Positions 1 through 7,682 of a stretch of 64,000 nucleotides of DNA are shown here, one piece after another. The DNA comes from an uncultured Acidimicrobiales bacterium (lineage in GTDB: Bacteria > Actinomycetota > Acidimicrobiia > Acidimicrobiales > SZUA-35). Position numbers and translations under genes: made by a program. The notes below the pieces were generated by a model. It searched no databases, had not been told where the DNA came from, and worked only from the letters and a program-made list of their open reading frames with translations. Location of the stretch: assembly GCA_937922785.1 (NCBI GenBank), contig CALAJQ010000020.1, positions 62,001 to 126,000 of the forward strand, written 5' to 3'. The first letter of the stretch is position 1, and each line of letters starts with the position of its first letter.

Positions 1-576
1 GGCGAGGCAGAAGACGGAGGCTCGGCAATCGATGTCATTCGTGCGAGTCGTCCCGATGTTGTTCTGATGGACATCCGGATGCCAGGTCGCAGTGGCATCG
101 AAACGACAAAGGCCATCGTGGCCGATGAAGACTTGGCGGGAGTGCGAGTAATCGTGCTCACAACCTTCGAACTGGATGAGTACGTTGTGGACGCAATGCG
201 TGCGGGAGCAAGCGGCTTTCTAGATAAAGGCGTGGATCCACAGCAACTGCTTGAGGCCATCAAAGTGGTGGCTGCGGGCGATGCTCTGCTTACCCCTAGC
301 GCAACGAGAGCTCTGCTAGCGTCGCTTGACGGCAGCTCGGGCGGACTACCAATCGACGAGGAGACGGTGAAGTTCCTGACTGCTCGCGAGCGTGAGGTTG
401 TCGGTCTCGTTGGTCAAGGATTGTCGAACGACGAGATCGGCGAGGCGCTGTACATGTCGCCGCTGACCGCCAAGACCCATGTGAGCCGAGCGATGACCAA
501 ACTCCACGCCAGGGACCGGGCTCAACTAGTTGTGATCGCGCTAAGGACTGGCCTGACTCGACTCGACGACCTCTAG
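1..576 (+). CDS. NarL/LuxR-family response regulator, 5' end outside the window
   Basis: The reading frame is open from base 1, so the gene is cut by the window edge and 191 residues remain. The visible part holds the second half of a receiver domain. The phospho-acceptor Asp lies in VLMDIRMPG, followed by the conserved Thr (VLTTF) and Lys (LDKG) of the switch region. The C-terminal GerE-type helix-turn-helix (LTAREREVV ... GLSNDEIGEAL ... AKTHVSRAM) is complete. Family knowledge makes it the DNA-binding half of a two-component system; its kinase would lie upstream. It converges on the ABC ATPase gene, with a short hairpin between the two stop codons. Target genes cannot be read from the sequence. 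Confidence 0.95.
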   Translation, partial: GEAEDGGSAIDVIRASRPDVVLMDIRMPGRSGIETTKAIVADEDLAGVRVIVLTTFELDEYVVDAMRAGASGFLDKGVDPQQLLEAIKVVAAGDALLTPSATRALLASLDGSSGGLPIDEETVKFLTAREREVVGLVGQGLSNDEIGEALYMSPLTAKTHVSRAMTKLHARDRAQLVVIALRTGLTRLDDL

Positions 577-589
577 CGCGGGCGCGCTA
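574..589. terminator. Short bidirectional hairpin between convergent genes
   Basis: Arms TAGCGC (574-579) and GCGCTA (584-589) around a 4-base loop overlap both convergent stop codons. There is no T-tract, so a terminator role is inferred only from position and GC-rich pairing. Confidence 0.4.
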
Positions 590-1258
590 CACCGCCGCAG
601 GTTCGGTGACCGCTCCGTCGAGCATTCTTAGTGATCGGGTGGCGTATGCCGCGGCGCGGGCTGCGTGGGTGACCATGACTACCGTGCGGCCGTCTTCGCA
701 TAACGATTGGAGCAGGCCAAGGATGTCATCACCGGTGACCGAGTCGAGTGCACCCGTCGGCTCATCGGCCAAGATCAATTGAGGATCGTTCATCAACGCG
801 CGTGCGATCGCCACCCGTTGCTGCTCGCCGCCTGAGAGCTCGGACGGTTTGTGGTCGGCCCGGTCTTGCAGCCCAACCCGCTTAAGCAACTCAGTGGATG
901 AGGCTTGAAGGTCTTTCAGCTTTCCCCCGTCAAGCAACGCTGGCACTGCAACGTTTTGCCAAGCGTTGAGTGTCGGCAGCAGGTCATAGAGCTGGAAGAT
1001 CATGCCGATGTGGCGGCGGCGGAAAGTTGTGCGCTCGCGTTCATCCAGGGTGCTCAGTTCGGTTCCCGCCACTTCGACTCGACCACCGGTGGGAGGCTCG
1101 AGCCCTCCGATTAGGTTCAACAGGGTTGACTTGCCGCTGCCCGACGGCCCTTCGACCGCCACGAAATCTCCAACCGAAACCGTGAAGTTGGCTCGGTCAA
1201 CTGCGTGCACCTGTCCAAACTGGCACGAGAGGTCGATTGCTCGAATGGAGATACTCAT
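587..1258 (-). CDS. ABC transporter ATP-binding protein (MacB/LolD type)
   Basis: The 223-residue ATPase has Walker A (GPSGSGKST), Q-loop (FQLYDLLP), signature LSGGEQQRVAIARAL, Walker B (LILADEPTGALD) and H-loop (VMVTHA). This is the pattern of MacB/LolD/FtsE-like ATPases that energise FtsX-type permeases. I chose the ATG at 1258 because it overlaps the PadR stop codon (ATGA), which implies translational coupling; an upstream in-frame extension would run through the PadR gene. The partner permease is the divergent gene at 1831. The set is probably an efflux or lipoprotein/peptide export system repressed by the PadR protein; its substrate is unknown. Confidence 0.93.
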   Translation of the reverse strand: MSISIRAIDLSCQFGQVHAVDRANFTVSVGDFVAVEGPSGSGKSTLLNLIGGLEPPTGGRVEVAGTELSTLDERERTTFRRRHIGMIFQLYDLLPTLNAWQNVAVPALLDGGKLKDLQASSTELLKRVGLQDRADHKPSELSGGEQQRVAIARALMNDPQLILADEPTGALDSVTGDDILGLLQSLCEDGRTVVMVTHAARAAAYATRSLRMLDGAVTEPAAV

Positions 1259-1782
1259 CGTTTGAACTCGACCTTCAGTCGTGACAGACGTTCGGTCGTG
1301 TGATCGATCCAGCTGAGGTCGGCCTCGAGATGAAACAGAGTGAAATCGCACACAACTATTTCGGTCTCGGAATCGGCGTTGCGTTTCTGGCTGGTCACCT
1401 CGCGCATGCGGGCCATGTGTCGGGCCCGCTGCGCTTCAAGAAACGGCTGGGCGTCGCGGCCGGAAAGTAACGCAAGGCTGACCTTCAGAAACAGCTCGCC
1501 TTTGGGCGCTTCATCAACTGGCAGGGGAGCGCTAAGCCATGTCTCGAGATCGGAAACACCAGACTCGGTGATTGCATACTGCTTTCGATCCGGACCGTTC
1601 CCGCCAGACTCGCCAACGAGCGTCACAAGCCCATCGCGGTCGAGCCGAGACAACGTTGAGTAGATCTGGGAGAACCTAAGCGGCTTCAAGTTCGGGAAGC
1701 GTTCGTCGTATTCGCGCTTGAGGTCATAGCCGTAGCTCGGGTGGCCATCCAGGAGGCTCAGAAGTATCTGCTGCGTGCTCAT
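1255..1782 (-). CDS. PadR-family transcriptional regulator
   Basis: The 175-residue protein has an N-terminal PadR winged helix (STQQILLSLLDGHPSYGYDLK ... FSQIYSTLSRLDRDGLV). A C-terminal alpha-helical Vir-like dimerisation region follows (EAQRARHMARMREV ...). The ATG at 1782 matches the usual PadR start and lies 7 nt after a TATAGT box, so the mRNA is probably leaderless. It shares an operator/promoter region with the divergent permease and is translationally coupled to the ATPase, so it probably represses its own operon and the permease until an inducer such as a toxic compound binds. The inducer is not evident. Confidence 0.93.
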   Translation of the reverse strand: MSTQQILLSLLDGHPSYGYDLKREYDERFPNLKPLRFSQIYSTLSRLDRDGLVTLVGESGGNGPDRKQYAITESGVSDLETWLSAPLPVDEAPKGELFLKVSLALLSGRDAQPFLEAQRARHMARMREVTSQKRNADSETEIVVCDFTLFHLEADLSWIDHTTERLSRLKVEFKR

Positions 1783-1789
1783 GAGGCCG

Positions 1790-1823
1790 ACTATACCACA
1801 CCGGTATACCAACATGGTATAGT
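1790..1823. promoter_or_regulatory. Symmetric divergent promoter/operator of the PadR-ABC system
   Basis: Arms ACTATACC (1790-1797) and GGTATAGT (1816-1823) flank a central GGTATACC (1803-1810), giving three half-site blocks 13 bp apart. Each outer arm contains a TATAGT -10 box, one per strand. Each box ends exactly 7 nt before the divergent ATG codons at 1782 and 1831. A PadR dimer bound here would block both leaderless promoters at once. Confidence 0.85.
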
Positions 1824-1830
1824 CCGACTC

Positions 1831-4242
1831 ATGACGGCTTTGTACCTCCTCGGCTTGAAGCGACTCCTCACCAGACCGGGGGTGGTGTTGCTCTCGATCA
1901 TCGGCATTGCCGCTGGAGTTGCGCTGGTCATCTCGGTGAACGTGGTGCTCGGTTCGGTTGGTCAATCGATCGAGGAGGTTTCGGAGTTAAACGATGACGC
2001 CGGCCTTGTTGTCACGTCTCGATCACCACTGGGCTTTCCTATCGAACTTGCTGACCAAGCGGCAAACGATCCATCGGTTGCCGCCGTTCAACCTCAGCTC
2101 AGCACCGTGATGTTCATCGACGACACCGAAACCGTAGTCATCGGTCGGCTCGACATTCCCACCGCACTTCGAGGGTCTGCTTTTGATGCGAACGAGTTGA
2201 CCGTGCGGTCCGGCGGCAGCTCCACTGTGATCACCGCCGCACCGGCGCCAGCGGATATGGCCACCATCAACGACGGAGCTGTACTGCTGCTGCCGATGAC
2301 CCAGGCTTGGGAGGTGACCGGTCGTGATGGGCTGGTTGATTCGGCCGCGTTAACGCTTAGTGGCGCTGCTGATTCGGTTGAAGCTCTTGGCGACCGCCTT
2401 CAAGCCGACCTTGGATCGCAGATCTACATCGCCCCACCCGATGCTCAGAAGCAATTCGCGTTGACCCAACTTGAGCAGGTGCAGCAGCCGCTGCTTCTCA
2501 TGGCGACCATTGCGTTAGTGGCCGGTGGTTTCCTTGTGTTCAACACAATCCAGAACACGGCTCGGGCACAGGCTCGAGAGCTCGCGGTGTTGCGTGCGCT
2601 TGGCGCTGGTCGGCGTCAGGTTGCTGGAGGTCTAGTGCTGGAGGCGTTGGTGCTTGGGCTTGTCGGTTCCGCCATTGGGGTTGCCGGTGGTGCGGTGCTT
2701 GGACGAGCGATCGTTGGGGTCTTGCCCGACCTCGTTCACGCCGTGGCCGGGACCCAAGTGCGCTTCCATTGGGATTGGCGTGTCTTGCCTGGCGCGATTG
2801 TGGCCGGGCTGGCGGTGGCGCTGTTGTCGGCGGCGTTACCTATTCGAGCTCTGCTGAAGTCTCGGCCGGATCAGGTGCTGTCTCGCCGGCCGACGATAAC
2901 TAGTGGCCGGTTCATTCGACCGGTTGCGGTGGGCCTTGGTGTGGTGGCGGTGATGGTCGGGGGTGCGATGACTAGGTCGAACGAAATCTCGATTGCCCAG
3001 AACGGAATCGGCTTCATGTTTCTGGGGATGCTGGTGCTCGGGTTGGGTCTGGCTGGCCCCATCGCTCGGCTGGCTGCGGGAGTGGCGTCGAGGTTCGGAT
3101 CTCTTGGGTCGCTTTCCGCGGTTGACATTCGGGGTTCGGAGCGTCGGGTCTGGTCGGTGGCAGCGTCTGTGTTTGTTGCGGTCGCCACGGCGCTGGCGGT
3201 TGGGGGAGCGGCCCGAAACCAGGGCGACACATTAAATGAGCAGTTCCAGCCGACGCGTGCGGTAGACCTCTTTGTCTCGGCGGCGGCGGCAGACGATCTT
3301 CCACTTGGCGTTTTCTATCCGAGCGAATCGATTGATCAGGTGAAGGCGGTCGATGGGGTTGCCGAGGTGCGGTCGCTGGTCACGATGTATTCCGAGGCCG
3401 ACGGCAAGCAGATCATCCTGCTGGGTTCAGACGAAGCAGTAACCGCGCCGGCGTTGAGGTTGGCGGGGACCGAAGCCGTTGCGCGGGTGACCAGGGGTGA
3501 AGCAGTGGTGGTGACTATCCAGTTCGCTCGGGCGTTCGACTTGGACGTTGGTGACATGGTTGACATTCCCGGTTCCCAAGGTCGGGTCCAGCTGCCGATT
3601 GCGGGCATAACAAAAGCAACCACTCTGTCGATCAGCGGTGCTGTTCATATGAGTCGGGCAGCATTGGTGGAAGCGTTTGGTGATGTGGGAGTAAACACCT
3701 TCGGGATTGAAACAACGCCGGGGTCCGACGTTGCTGCGGTCGGTGAACGGGTTCGGGCTGTGCTTGAACCGTCGGGTCTTCCTGTTGTTGTGGCCACCGG
3801 TCAGGAATGGTTTGACGGTGTGATTGCGGCCACTGAGGATGCGATCAACGTGTTCTTGATTGTGTCATCTGCGGTGGTTGCGGTGGCGGGCATTGCGACG
3901 TTGAACGCGACTGCGTCGTCGGTGGCCGAGCGTCGACGGCAGCTTGGTGTGTTGCGTTCGATTGGGGCAACCCCGCAACAGGTTCGAAAGCTTGTGTTGG
4001 TTGAAGCAGCGTCGGCGGGAATCGTGGGTGCAGTGTTTGGCACCGTCATTGGTATCGGGATGCACCGCTTGTCGGTATATGTGACCACCAACGCGACGCC
4101 GTTTCCTCAGGACTACTTCTTCTCATGGCCCGCGGTTACCCAAGCAGTGGCGTCAGCTGTTGTGGCGGTAGCGGTAGGTGGTCTGATCCCTGCCATCCAA
4201 GCCGGCCGCCTAAGAATCGCCGACGCCCTAGCGTTTGACTAG
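1831..4242 (+). CDS. FtsX/MacB-type ABC transporter permease
   Basis: The 803-residue protein has two repeats of the FtsX/MacB permease plan. It has an N-terminal membrane segment (about residues 15-40), a large periplasmic MacB_PCD-like domain, and a first three-helix FtsX block (about 220-360; QARELAVLRALGAGRRQV). Two further segments, a second extracellular domain and a C-terminal FtsX block (ERRRQLGVLRSIGATPQQV) follow. This 10-helix double form is typical of actinobacterial permeases paired with LolD/MacB ATPases. The ATG at 1831 follows TATAGT by 7 nt. It is separated from its ATPase by the operator and transcribed divergently; the substrate is unknown. Confidence 0.92.
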   Translation: MTALYLLGLKRLLTRPGVVLLSIIGIAAGVALVISVNVVLGSVGQSIEEVSELNDDAGLVVTSRSPLGFPIELADQAANDPSVAAVQPQLSTVMFIDDTETVVIGRLDIPTALRGSAFDANELTVRSGGSSTVITAAPAPADMATINDGAVLLLPMTQAWEVTGRDGLVDSAALTLSGAADSVEALGDRLQADLGSQIYIAPPDAQKQFALTQLEQVQQPLLLMATIALVAGGFLVFNTIQNTARAQARELAVLRALGAGRRQVAGGLVLEALVLGLVGSAIGVAGGAVLGRAIVGVLPDLVHAVAGTQVRFHWDWRVLPGAIVAGLAVALLSAALPIRALLKSRPDQVLSRRPTITSGRFIRPVAVGLGVVAVMVGGAMTRSNEISIAQNGIGFMFLGMLVLGLGLAGPIARLAAGVASRFGSLGSLSAVDIRGSERRVWSVAASVFVAVATALAVGGAARNQGDTLNEQFQPTRAVDLFVSAAAADDLPLGVFYPSESIDQVKAVDGVAEVRSLVTMYSEADGKQIILLGSDEAVTAPALRLAGTEAVARVTRGEAVVVTIQFARAFDLDVGDMVDIPGSQGRVQLPIAGITKATTLSISGAVHMSRAALVEAFGDVGVNTFGIETTPGSDVAAVGERVRAVLEPSGLPVVVATGQEWFDGVIAATEDAINVFLIVSSAVVAVAGIATLNATASSVAERRRQLGVLRSIGATPQQVRKLVLVEAASAGIVGAVFGTVIGIGMHRLSVYVTTNATPFPQDYFFSWPAVTQAVASAVVAVAVGGLIPAIQAGRLRIADALAFD

Positions 4243-4254
4243 TTGAGCCGAGTT

Positions 4255-4300
4255 GGTACGGCTGAAGTCCCGCCCAACGAGAACTACTCCGTATCTTTCT
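4255..4300. repeat. Intergenic ~40-bp repeat, copy 1
   Basis: This sequence recurs at 19890-19930 with only a few substitutions. Shared cores are GAAGTCCC and GAGAACTACTCCGTA, bounded by TACGG ... CCGTA that can pair as an outer stem. Both copies lie just 3' of long genes. It may be a small structured or mobile intergenic element; no known family is recognised. Confidence 0.55.
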
Positions 4301-4372
4301 GGGGTGGACGCCCAGTCTTGATGGAGCATGCCCGCTGCTGGTGGGTCGCGCGGGCTTTACTACACTGCGACT

Positions 4373-4672
4373 ATGGAGAATGAAGGAGTGGCCGCCGCGG
4401 CGTTCATCGTTTTCCTGGGGTCGATCGCTCTTGTTGTGATCTGTTTGCTGACACTCGGGGCCCGAGCCGGTATCGATCGGTTCGCTGTGTGGATGCCGAA
4501 GAGGCTCGCGACCATTGTGATTCAAGCAATGGTGCTTGGGTTTGGAACCTTGGCTGTTTCGTTCGGGGTTATGTTGATCTCGGTAGAAGGCCGCCCCTAT
4601 GGCTGGTTGGGTGTCGCAATTGGCGTTTACACGCTGGGCACACTTGTGCAATCGGTCCGTACAGACGGCTAG
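4373..4672 (+). CDS. Small three-helix membrane protein, unknown function
   Basis: The 99-residue hydrophobic protein has three probable membrane segments (about residues 6-28, 46-70 and 75-92) with short polar links. No family is recognised. The start is ATG 4373, preceded by TACACT with a 6-nt gap, which fits the leaderless pattern seen elsewhere in the window. It stands alone between the permease and a convergent DUF695-like gene. Confidence 0.7.
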   Translation: MENEGVAAAAFIVFLGSIALVVICLLTLGARAGIDRFAVWMPKRLATIVIQAMVLGFGTLAVSFGVMLISVEGRPYGWLGVAIGVYTLGTLVQSVRTDG

Positions 4673-4752
4673 CAAGATTCGGCGAGCGCTTCGGCCTGTT
4701 CAGGCCCGATCATCTGTCGTTTGTGAAGCGGTAGTTCTGACGCCCCCCATGC

Positions 4753-5244
4753 TCAGTAGAGCGACTTCATGAACGCATCGAAGTCTTGCCAGTCTGGGTC
4801 CTCGTACAGGTCAATCTCGATTGGGTAAACAGGTTGGCCCGCGAGGCCCTGATTGAGCGCTTCCATGAACTCTTCTTGTGATTGGCAGCGGATGGCGAAC
4901 TCTTTCAAACCGTTCCCGGTCTTTGTGTAGGCAAGCATCACTCGGCCAGGTGTTTCTAGCTTCTCGAGGTTGTCTTCGAGTTGGTTCATCCGTTCGTTGT
5001 CCTCGGGAGTGGGCAGGCCGTTGTTTGTGGAACCGTCGTAGGGCCAGCGAATCACGGCGAGATGTTGGAGGCCTGCTCGTATGGCTGCCGACGGGGAGTG
5101 GCTGAGGTGTTTGACCACAATCGGCAGGCCGTCTTCGTCGGTGTATTGAGCGACAGCCCAGTTGCCAACTTCAAAGTTCATGCCGGAGGTATCGGGCGAC
5201 TGACCGTCTGCTCGTTGGAACAGTCGTTTAAGGAAGTTGGCCAT
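4753..5244 (-). CDS. DUF695-like protein
   Basis: The 163-residue soluble protein contains NWAVAQYTDEDGLPIVV near residue 30 and a C-terminal PIEIDLYEDPDWQDF segment. Both resemble the DUF695 family, whose function is unknown. The start is the ATG at 5244; a TTG one codon earlier is less likely. It is about 40 bp downstream of the DUF1353 gene on the same strand, so the two are probably co-transcribed. The family assignment rests on recollection of these motifs only. Confidence 0.7.
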   Translation of the reverse strand: MANFLKRLFQRADGQSPDTSGMNFEVGNWAVAQYTDEDGLPIVVKHLSHSPSAAIRAGLQHLAVIRWPYDGSTNNGLPTPEDNERMNQLEDNLEKLETPGRVMLAYTKTGNGLKEFAIRCQSQEEFMEALNQGLAGQPVYPIEIDLYEDPDWQDFDAFMKSLY

Positions 5245-5282
5245 CAAATGAACCTAGCGGTTATGCATGGACCGGTGAGAGT

Positions 5283-6065
5283 TTATGCCTCAGCAACTGG
5301 CGGCTTTCCACCAGCGTGCCGTATCTGCCTTGAGATCAGCTTGCCTGACGATTCCAGCACTGCGTACAAACCGATTGAGGGAATGGCAATCGCTGCCGGT
5401 CCCAACAAAAACGGTACGCCTACGTAGGCGATAATCAAGCCCGCCCCAAATTGTCGCCCCCACAGTAGGGATGCGGGTGCCGCAGCTGCCGCGTACACCA
5501 CGAACTGACCCCATTCTCTGGACAACAGAGCGATGGATGCTCCAATGGTGCCGCTGGCCGCCAGCACGATCCAAGTCACCATCAGGAGCCTCCGTCGCGT
5601 TCCCGTTTGGAGGCGTGTTCGCAAAGCCACCGCAGCCCACATGAGCCACCTTCGAAAGAAGGGCACACCAAGGGTCTTTAACATTGATCGGAAGTAGGCA
5701 TCGACTTGCTGGTCAGTGATGCTCTCGGGTCGTGGCTCGGATCCCTCGGGAGGATCGCCTATGAGCCGATCATGAATGAGTGCTGCGGGGGTGTGGATTC
5801 CGTAGCTGTTCACCCACCACCGGAAGGGGGCTGGAACTGACGCGAGATCGGTGCGTCCGAGGCTTGCATTGTCGACTGTCCGGATGGCCGCGATGTCGGA
5901 TGGCTCAAGACCACTAATCCCAACGTCGCCGTTGTAGGTAATCGTCGACCTCAGTCGAAACCACCGATCATCTACCTGGGTCAGGTCGACACTTCCATCC
6001 CGGGAAGGGGAGGAGATTGTGAAGCCGTTCCACGGTGTGTCGGGATTCTTGTCAGCAAGAAACAT
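5283..6065 (-). CDS. DUF1353 domain protein with C-terminal membrane segments
   Basis: In this 260-residue protein the first ~120 residues carry the DUF1353 hallmark TDLASVP ... RWWVNSYGIHTPAALIHDRL. The conserved His-Asp suggests a metal-binding or hydrolytic fold related to phage proteins, but no activity is established. Residues ~155-240 form three hydrophobic segments, an unusual addition to a domain that is generally soluble. It is followed on the same strand by the DUF695-like gene. A 158-bp gap upstream separates it from the radical SAM gene and shows nothing recognisable. Confidence 0.8.
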   Translation of the reverse strand: MFLADKNPDTPWNGFTISSPSRDGSVDLTQVDDRWFRLRSTITYNGDVGISGLEPSDIAAIRTVDNASLGRTDLASVPAPFRWWVNSYGIHTPAALIHDRLIGDPPEGSEPRPESITDQQVDAYFRSMLKTLGVPFFRRWLMWAAVALRTRLQTGTRRRLLMVTWIVLAASGTIGASIALLSREWGQFVVYAAAAAPASLLWGRQFGAGLIIAYVGVPFLLGPAAIAIPSIGLYAVLESSGKLISRQIRHAGGKPPVAEA

Positions 6066-6223
6066 GCCGCCCCCAGTTCTGTCCCAGCCATTCGGCCCTA
6101 GTCGCTAATCCTGCAGCCATTGCTCCTCCTCGGTTTGGTGATAAGACGCACGATCGGTCGATCAGATACATGAAACTCTTGCAGGTAGTTGGGTCGGGCC
6201 CTTAGATTGGTTGCGCATTGCTA

Positions 6224-7216
6224 TCAATGGCTTATTTTCACTTGGGTAGCCGTTGAGACTGAAGCATCCGCCAGGAGCGCAAACCAGTCGACGAACAACT
6301 CATCTTGATTGATGACCTGGGCGCGGACCTCCTTGTGCAGTTCAACCAGTCGACTTCTGATATCGGCGGTGAGATCCAACTTCGTATGCAACCCGTGGAT
6401 GGATCCGAGCTCAAACCCGGACAAGTTGTAGCTGTATGGCCTCAGGTTTCCGACTTCATCGATCACTAGCGGGCTGAGTATCTCCGCTGTTGTTGAAGTG
6501 AGCGATTCCAGCTGTTCAATCAGCCAATCGAGCGAAGGTGCCAGTTGGCTCGTCGTGGCAAGGTCGCATTGCACCGTTGGGCCCCCATCGAGGGATGCCA
6601 ACAACGCTGCGGTTATCCCCAGTCGTTCGATTGACTCAGCTGACAGCGCTGACTGAGATCGTCCGGTCTCGACGAGCGGCCGGACTTGGAACAGCGATGC
6701 GCCGAGGTCCGAGCCCAGTTCATATAGGCCTGGAACATCTTCGAGTGATTGGTCCGACACGCAGCTCACAACGCCAACCCGTACACCTGCTCGTGCTAGC
6801 CACTCAACGAGCTTGGCTGCTTGCCTAAACGAGCCCGCCTTGTTCCTCAGCAAATCGTGATTCGCCTCGAGTCCGTCAAGCGAGACAGCGACGGTGTCAA
6901 ACGAAGTAAGCGCTTCAATGGCCTTCTCGCTCTGCAACTGTCCGTTGGTGACCACCGCCGTTGAGTAGCCGAGCCTTCGGGCACCGAGCGCGAGCTCCCC
7001 AAGCCGAGGTTCCAGTGTTGGCTCGCCACCCGACACGCTTAAGTGCCTATATCCCTGCTGCGACAGCTTGCTCAGCGCCTCCAGTGCTGTATCGATCTCG
7101 AGCGAAGTTGTTCGCTTCGGACTCGAGTCGCTATAGCAATGGAGGCACCTGAGGTTGCAGGTGTCGGTCACATGCAGATGGACTGTGCCAGCTGGGAACG
7201 GCATCTGCTTCGCCAT
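6224..7216 (-). CDS. Radical SAM protein with degenerate twitch/SPASM tail
   Basis: The 330-residue protein has the CxxxCxxC cluster motif CNLRCLHC at about residues 16-23, GGEP at about 63-66, and the AdoMet-binding SLDG segment at about 112. This is the plan of peptide-modifying and PqqE-like radical SAM enzymes. The C-terminal third (IDEVGNLRPYSYNLSGFELGSIHG) looks like a SPASM/twitch domain, but the cluster-binding cysteines expected in such a segment are replaced; only one further Cys (VQCD) remains. It lies 3 nt after a 100-residue ORF and is divergent from the giant subtilase. A peptide-maturation role is inferred, not shown. Confidence 0.88.
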   Translation of the reverse strand: MAKQMPFPAGTVHLHVTDTCNLRCLHCYSDSSPKRTTSLEIDTALEALSKLSQQGYRHLSVSGGEPTLEPRLGELALGARRLGYSTAVVTNGQLQSEKAIEALTSFDTVAVSLDGLEANHDLLRNKAGSFRQAAKLVEWLARAGVRVGVVSCVSDQSLEDVPGLYELGSDLGASLFQVRPLVETGRSQSALSAESIERLGITAALLASLDGGPTVQCDLATTSQLAPSLDWLIEQLESLTSTTAEILSPLVIDEVGNLRPYSYNLSGFELGSIHGLHTKLDLTADIRSRLVELHKEVRAQVINQDELFVDWFALLADASVSTATQVKISH

Positions 7217-7219
7217 TCC

Positions 7220-7522
7220 TCAACCAAGCCTTGGAATCTCTGCGAAGTCTTGCTCGATACTCACGTGGAAGAGATCAGGCTCAGGAAAGCCCCAAGGGAA
7301 GATCTTGACTGGCCCGAACGGGCCGGCCTTCAGCAAATCGAACAAGTTTTCATAGTCGACAAAGAAGTCAAAACAGATGCCCGCGACACACGGGTTGATC
7401 CCGCGAATCTTCTCAGGAAACTTGACTTGGCTAGCGATAGCCTCCACTCCTTTCGTGTCGACCCCTCGACTTGATACCGCCTTAGCTAGCTCTAAACGGA
7501 GCGCATTTTCATGTTGATTCAT
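7220..7522 (-). CDS. 100-residue partner of the radical SAM protein, unknown
   Basis: This small protein is co-transcribed with the radical SAM gene, whose ATG begins 3 nt after its stop codon. AAGGGTGAGTT upstream of the ATG is a fair ribosome site. It has an N-terminal helix (about residues 5-30), a CVAGICFDFF segment with two Cys near residue 45-50, an aromatic/Gly/Pro-rich middle, and the C-terminus AEIPRLG. The size and context allow either a RiPP precursor or a recognition/accessory protein for the radical SAM enzyme. The family is not recognised. Confidence 0.65.
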   Translation of the reverse strand: MNQHENALRLELAKAVSSRGVDTKGVEAIASQVKFPEKIRGINPCVAGICFDFFVDYENLFDLLKAGPFGPVKIFPWGFPEPDLFHVSIEQDFAEIPRLG

Positions 7523-7682
7523 AACTCACCCTTCTCTTGTAGTTGCTAAAGGTGACGTCCAGCGGCTCGCTTTGATACAGAATTCTTGGTTCACCGGAAA
7601 GCGCGTATCAATCCAGCTGCCTGCCCGTCCTGTGATGTGACGGCGCAACAATGCTCCGTCGACAGATGAAAAAGGCAGCACC

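Noticed and set aside
4136-4675. Minus-strand 179-codon frame opposite the small membrane protein gene
   Set aside because: His/Arg/Pro-rich composition and no domain; antisense shadow.
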